Source: Sphingobacteriales bacterium (GTDB taxonomy: Bacteria > Bacteroidota > Bacteroidia > Chitinophagales > JADJOU01). Taken from it: 38,612 nt of DNA. Both the position numbers and the translations under genes were made by a program. The notes under the pieces were generated by a model. It did no database searches and was not told where the DNA came from. It was given only the letters and a program-made list of their open reading frames with translations. Below are positions 35,351-38,612 of the stretch, piece after piece; positions within the stretch are counted from its first letter, which is position 1; each line of letters starts with the position of its first letter. Location of the stretch: assembly GCA_021297855.1 (NCBI GenBank), contig JAJTHM010000077.1:1-38612 (forward strand). The letters run 5' to 3'.

Positions 35351-35432
35351 CGAGAGAGACTCTTTTTTACTTAGTTTGGCTTGACCTTTGTAGCAATTAT
35401 TTCAAAAGATATAACACAACATAATATTAATA

Positions 35433-35468
35433 TTTTAAAAATTTCAAAAATTTTAAAAATTTCAAAAA
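35433..35468 (+). repeat. Two 18-bp tandem repeats in the leader of the surface locus
   Basis: TTTTAAAAATTTCAAAAA occurs twice end to end, nine bases before the ATG at 35478. It lies in the expected 5' leader. Confidence 0.65.
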
Positions 35469-35477
35469 CCAATCACA

Positions 35478-36059
35478 ATGACAAAAAACACTTTTACCAA
35501 AAAAATCCTAATCTTAGTTATGCTGTTAGGTATGACATTGGTGGTAAATGCCCAGTCCAAAGTAGGGCAGAACGTCATCAGTCTCAATTCTAATGCAGTT
35601 TTTGAGATGGAACACAATGCAAAAGGTATGCTACTGCCTCGCTTAGCTTTGACCTCTACGACTGCATTCACACCCCTAACTGTGCACGTACGTGGTATGG
35701 TAGTTTATAATACTGCCAATACAGGAGATGTAACGGAGGGCTTTTACTACAATGATGGACTCAAGTGGGTGAGAATAGCAGGTTCTCCTTCATCTACTGG
35801 TTCGGGAAACCTAACCAATGGTAATGGGATCATCGTCACTGGTGGCACAGGTGCCACACTGGTGAATACAAGCCTTCGAATTGACAGTTCCGCCATAGCT
35901 AAAATGGTAGGACAAGTTCCTGTCAGAGACAGTATCATTAGTACAGTCAATAATCAAATCACGGTCGGCAATGTAACAGGTCAAAACTTGACTTCCACTT
36001 CTGGAGGTGCATTAATCGTGACAGGTGGTTCAGGAACTTCTTTGAAATCTACGAACTAA
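35478..36059 (+). CDS. Secreted tail-fibre-like surface protein, copy 1 (short)
   Basis: A 193-residue exported protein: signal peptide (KKILILVMLLGMTLVVNAQ), then a module reading NAVFEMEHNAKGMLLPRLAL, GMVVYNT and EGFYYNDGLKWVRI. This module is common in secreted Bacteroidota proteins that resemble phage tail-fibre or adhesin stems. The remaining 90 residues are Gly/Thr/Ser-rich with repeats such as TGGTGATLV and TGGSGTSLK, and the gene stops abruptly. The protein at 37838 has the same front module with nearly the same DNA and a much longer repeat region, so this copy may be a truncated form. A T9SS type B cargo follows 42 bases on. Confidence 0.68.
   Translation: MTKNTFTKKILILVMLLGMTLVVNAQSKVGQNVISLNSNAVFEMEHNAKGMLLPRLALTSTTAFTPLTVHVRGMVVYNTANTGDVTEGFYYNDGLKWVRIAGSPSSTGSGNLTNGNGIIVTGGTGATLVNTSLRIDSSAIAKMVGQVPVRDSIISTVNNQITVGNVTGQNLTSTSGGALIVTGGSGTSLKSTN
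35621..35713 (+). repeat. 93-bp conserved DNA block, copy 1 (also at 37981-38073)
   Basis: The block beginning AAAAGGTATGCTACTGCC is shared with 37981-38073 with four differences by eye, and the first 54 bases are identical, although flanking coding sequence has diverged. Confidence 0.8.
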
Positions 36060-36101
36060 TCTAACTATATCAACTAAACAAACTTTATAAATTATATAGA
36101 A

Positions 36102-37721
36102 ATGATAAAAAAATTACTCAGCCAAACCAAAAACTACACAGCCTTTCTGTGTATGGTTTTGTATGCTTGGTCTAGTATAGCTCAGGATTCTTCCGCTATA
36201 CACGGATCTCTGATTGTACATGAAGGGGAAGTTCGTTTTGACCAGGGAGAGTTAGAGTTAGGAACGGTATCCATAGCCGATGGCTACGTTATAGGTACAG
36301 CGCGTCAAGTGCCGTCCTATATGAGCTTTATGAGTACCGCCACTTGGAAGGGTGCCTCCGCTACTAGCTATGTTGATGGCTATGTGCGAAGTTATAAAAC
36401 AAATGCATTTATATTTCCTATCGGTGATAATGGGGTGTTTAGACCAGTGGCATCCTCTGTAGCTAGTCCAGTGACTCCCATTGATGCGGCCTACTTTCAC
36501 GCAGACCCATCAGCAGCTATCACCTCCAGCATATTTGGTGGTTCTGAAAATGTACTCCCTATTGGCGGACCTTTTCCCACTTCGTCCAAACAAGTAGGTA
36601 TTCAGACGATAGACCCTACTGGCTATTGGCATATAAAGGGAACATTACCCACCCGTATATCACTCTCATGGCTACCATCTACGGCTATGGCCAATTTTAC
36701 CGCCAATGACCTCAAAAATCTGACAATCGTAGGATGGAAAAACAACCAATGGCATGTGATACCATCCGCAGTGGATGTTAGTTCTATTTTAGGTGGCTCT
36801 TCAAATTATACCTCGGGTAGCATCACTACTAGTGAGAATATAGTGCCGAATGATTTTGTCGTACTGGCTCTAGGCTCTCGAGCGATACCAAAGACAAGGG
36901 ACACTACGATTATTGTATCCAATTCAGATATAAAAACGATTGGACCAGCAGCCATTTCGGATCCTAATATTGATTTCAGGTTATCGGGACCTTTCCGCGG
37001 TTCAGGTACAGCTAGTATTGACCCTAAGACGGGACTGGTTAGCTTTACTCCTGTGGTACCGGCATTCGTAGGTAGAGATACTATTTATAAGATAAGATGT
37101 GTACTCGTAGGTTCGGTTATTGTCTGTGATACGACACGTATTTTTATAGAGGGAAGACCTAATAGAACACCAGTTTCTGAATCTACTAATTTCAATACGG
37201 GTAAAGTGTTAGCGGATCTACCTCCTATATCTACAGGTGGCAAACCGTTTACTACCTCTACGACTTCTAGTGCAGGCAGCACAGTTTCGATTGATGCCAA
37301 TGGCAAGGTCAATTACATCCCTCGTATGAACTTCTTCGGTACCGATACGGTGCGTGTCAGTCGCTGTGTAGATGGTGTTTGCGATATAGTCACTTACCTG
37401 ATAGTCGTCAATCCTCCGCTAGACACAGAGATACCAAACTACTTCTCACCGAATGGCGATGGTGTCAATGATGTATGGAATCTCGATAATCTTCTCATCC
37501 TGTATCCAAAAGCGAGTGCAATTATATACAATAGATGGGGTAATATCGTGTGGAGGAGCACGGGTCCTTATGGACTATCGACTTCGGGCAGAAATCTATG
37601 GTACGGTCAGCTAGAAGGCAGTCAAGACAATGTTCCTGATGGCGTCTATTACTATCTATTAGAGCTAGAAGATAAGTTCAAAACCACTAAAACTGGATTT
37701 ATTGAACTCATGAGACAATAA
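36102..37721 (+). CDS. Surface protein with T9SS type B (gliding-motility associated) C-terminal domain
   Basis: A 539-residue exported protein with a signal peptide (about 1-27, ending SIAQ). Residues about 30-260 form an unfamiliar beta-rich region (GELELGTVSIADGYVIGTAR). Two Ig-like repeats, with SIDPKTGLVSFTPVVPAFVG and SIDANGKVNYIPRMNFFGTD, follow (about 265-445), and the last 95 residues are a type B (CHU_C) sorting domain: IPNYFSPNGDGVNDVWNLDN, IYNRWGNIVW and VPDGVYYYLLEL. Such proteins are sent through T9SS to the cell surface. It lies between two tail-fibre-like genes and is probably co-expressed with the first. Confidence 0.88.
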   Translation: MIKKLLSQTKNYTAFLCMVLYAWSSIAQDSSAIHGSLIVHEGEVRFDQGELELGTVSIADGYVIGTARQVPSYMSFMSTATWKGASATSYVDGYVRSYKTNAFIFPIGDNGVFRPVASSVASPVTPIDAAYFHADPSAAITSSIFGGSENVLPIGGPFPTSSKQVGIQTIDPTGYWHIKGTLPTRISLSWLPSTAMANFTANDLKNLTIVGWKNNQWHVIPSAVDVSSILGGSSNYTSGSITTSENIVPNDFVVLALGSRAIPKTRDTTIIVSNSDIKTIGPAAISDPNIDFRLSGPFRGSGTASIDPKTGLVSFTPVVPAFVGRDTIYKIRCVLVGSVIVCDTTRIFIEGRPNRTPVSESTNFNTGKVLADLPPISTGGKPFTTSTTSSAGSTVSIDANGKVNYIPRMNFFGTDTVRVSRCVDGVCDIVTYLIVVNPPLDTEIPNYFSPNGDGVNDVWNLDNLLILYPKASAIIYNRWGNIVWRSTGPYGLSTSGRNLWYGQLEGSQDNVPDGVYYYLLELEDKFKTTKTGFIELMRQ

Positions 37722-37741
37722 GATTTTAAAAACTACCTAAA

Positions 37742-37776
37742 AGTTTTCCAAGGACAGATTTTCCTTGGAAAACTTC
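37742..37776. terminator. Perfect 14-bp stem hairpin after the type B cargo gene
   Basis: AAGTTTTCCAAGGA (37742-37755) pairs with TCCTTGGAAAACTT (37763-37776) with a seven-base loop. No T-tract follows directly, so it may stop or stabilise transcripts rather than act as a classic terminator. The remaining 60 bases to the next gene are A/T-rich. Confidence 0.5.
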
Positions 37777-37837
37777 TGGGAATTAAAATATTAAAAAAAA
37801 AAATAAATAATATAATTAAATCACTAAATTTTTAACA

Positions 37838-38612
37838 ATGACAAAATCTCTAATTCTCAAACAACTTTCGCTCTTGGCGATATGCTTATTTTTAGGTCTA
37901 TCCGCTCGGGCGCAGGTAAAAGTGGGAAACAACCCTACGATCAAAGATTCGAATGCCATTTTCGAAATGGAAAGTACGAAAAAAGGTATGCTACTGCCTC
38001 GCTTAGCTTTGACCTCTACGACTGCATTCACACCACTAACCGCACACGTACGTGGTATGGTAGTTTATAATACGAACCCTACAGGTGTAGATGTAACAGA
38101 GGGCTTTTACTACAATGATGGTACAAAATGGGTGCGTGTGTCGGGTGCTCTTACAGCCCAGAATACAACTGGAGGAACTTTGACTACGATTACAAACGGT
38201 GCAGGTGCTACCTTGACTGCGATGTCAGTTGCTGTGGATACAGCTGCCTTGAAGATATTTATCAATAATGCTGCGCAGTCGGGTTCTCTCTCTGGAAAGA
38301 ACACTTCAGGAGGTTCACTTATCACTGTAACGAATGGAGCAGGGGCGACATTTACTGCTATGACTGTTGCAGTAGATACGACAGCCTTAAAGACATTTTT
38401 AAATGGTAAGATTCAAACTTCTGTATCTGCTCCATTCACAGGAAACGGAACCAGCGCTTCACCTTTAGGTTTACAAAGTGGTACTTCTACAGGACATGTT
38501 CTTACATGGAATGGTACTTCGTGGGTATCTCAAAGTCCTGGTTCTGGTGCGGATAATTGGGGTAATGATTCTGTTCAGATTCGCGCCAATACGTTACTAG
38601 TAGGTAGTGGTA
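37838..38612 (+). CDS. Secreted tail-fibre-like surface protein, copy 2, cut by window end
   Basis: The frame runs from the ATG at 37838 to the window edge without a stop, so at least 258 residues are present. A signal peptide (about 1-26, LFLGLSARAQ) is followed by the same front module as at 35478 (NAIFEMESTKKGMLLPRLAL, EGFYYNDGTKWVRV), then two repeats of about 45 residues with TNGAGATLTAMSVAVDTAAL and TNGAGATFTAMTVAVDTTAL, then TGNGTSASPLGL and a Trp-containing stretch (LTWNGTSWVSQ) as in tail-fibre-type stems. It is probably a long repetitive surface fibre. The C-terminus, which would show the sorting or chaperone domain, is outside. Confidence 0.78.
   Translation, partial: MTKSLILKQLSLLAICLFLGLSARAQVKVGNNPTIKDSNAIFEMESTKKGMLLPRLALTSTTAFTPLTAHVRGMVVYNTNPTGVDVTEGFYYNDGTKWVRVSGALTAQNTTGGTLTTITNGAGATLTAMSVAVDTAALKIFINNAAQSGSLSGKNTSGGSLITVTNGAGATFTAMTVAVDTTALKTFLNGKIQTSVSAPFTGNGTSASPLGLQSGTSTGHVLTWNGTSWVSQSPGSGADNWGNDSVQIRANTLLVGSG
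37981..38073 (+). repeat. 93-bp conserved DNA block, copy 2 (also at 35621-35713)
   Basis: Near-identical to the block in the upstream gene (four differences by eye), lying at the same place in the front module. The protein segments before and after are less alike. Confidence 0.8.

Noticed and set aside
35190-35384. 64-residue open frame on the plus strand
   Set aside because: It spans the GTAC array and A-rich leader, has no signal, domain or nearby promoter, and its Lys-rich C-terminal part is just the reading of the repeats.
37742-37776. Strong hairpin considered as a mobile-element end
   Set aside because: No transposase, no matching copy in the window and no target duplication; kept only as a terminator-like hairpin.

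Overview
The window is bacterial, AT-rich, and almost certainly from a member of the Bacteroidota. Signs are a PorD-family protein, type A and type B type IX secretion (T9SS) sorting domains, many TAnnTTTG -7 boxes (the Bacteroidota sigma-A consensus), REP-associated transposase fragments and typical gene neighbours (pseudo-dihydroorotase, DUF4199-like, GT2; CoaB, PorD). No rRNA, tRNA, CRISPR array or phage was recognised. The genus cannot be told from sequence alone.

Layout. 1-421: end of a REP-associated transposase whose reading frame runs through two REP-like palindromes. 510-3792: divergent oxyR/katG peroxide-defence pair; KatG has a signal peptide. 3831-5205: TetR regulator followed by a TerC-family membrane protein. 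5316-9780: an ABC ATPase/membrane protein, HlyD adaptor and TolC channel forming an export operon; the ATPase has a degenerate signature motif and no canonical start codon where homologues begin. 9874-10688: a Txe/YoeB-type toxin-antitoxin pair and an orphan HicB-like protein. 10768-16097 (minus strand): a five-gene operon coding a cytoplasmic coiled-coil protein, a membrane coiled-coil protein, a membrane-tethered solute-binding protein fused to an OmpA peptidoglycan-binding domain, an SsuC/TauC-type permease and its ATPase. This is my best candidate for an undescribed envelope system.

16230-21994: secreted GH20 hexosaminidase, small membrane protein, secreted GLPGLI-like protein, GNAT-fold acyltransferase, YegS/DAGK-like lipid kinase, biotin carrier protein and an XRE regulator. 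The acyltransferase and lipid kinase together hint at a ceramide/sphingolipid function. 22120-28689: a surface cassette of two 799-residue paralogues (the second broken by one extra A in an A7 run), two paralogous lipoproteins between them and a third lipoprotein after. The first paralogue has a T9SS-type C-terminus, and the cassette faces an XRE gene across a symmetric operator candidate.

28961-33287: housekeeping block of a dihydroorotase-like pseudoenzyme, small membrane protein, glycosyltransferase, stand-alone CoaB and PorD. A 66-68 bp dispersed repeat lies on either side of it. 33288-35477: repeat-rich stretch with stem-loops, a miniature paralogue pair of coiled-coil membrane proteins, a decapitated transposase behind a REP-like hairpin, a second XRE gene and an array of GTAC motifs. 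35478-38612: a modular surface-protein locus of two tail-fibre-like secreted proteins sharing a near-identical 93 bp DNA block, around a T9SS type B cargo; the last gene runs off the window.

All functional statements come from reading motifs and family resemblance by eye; no database search was run.
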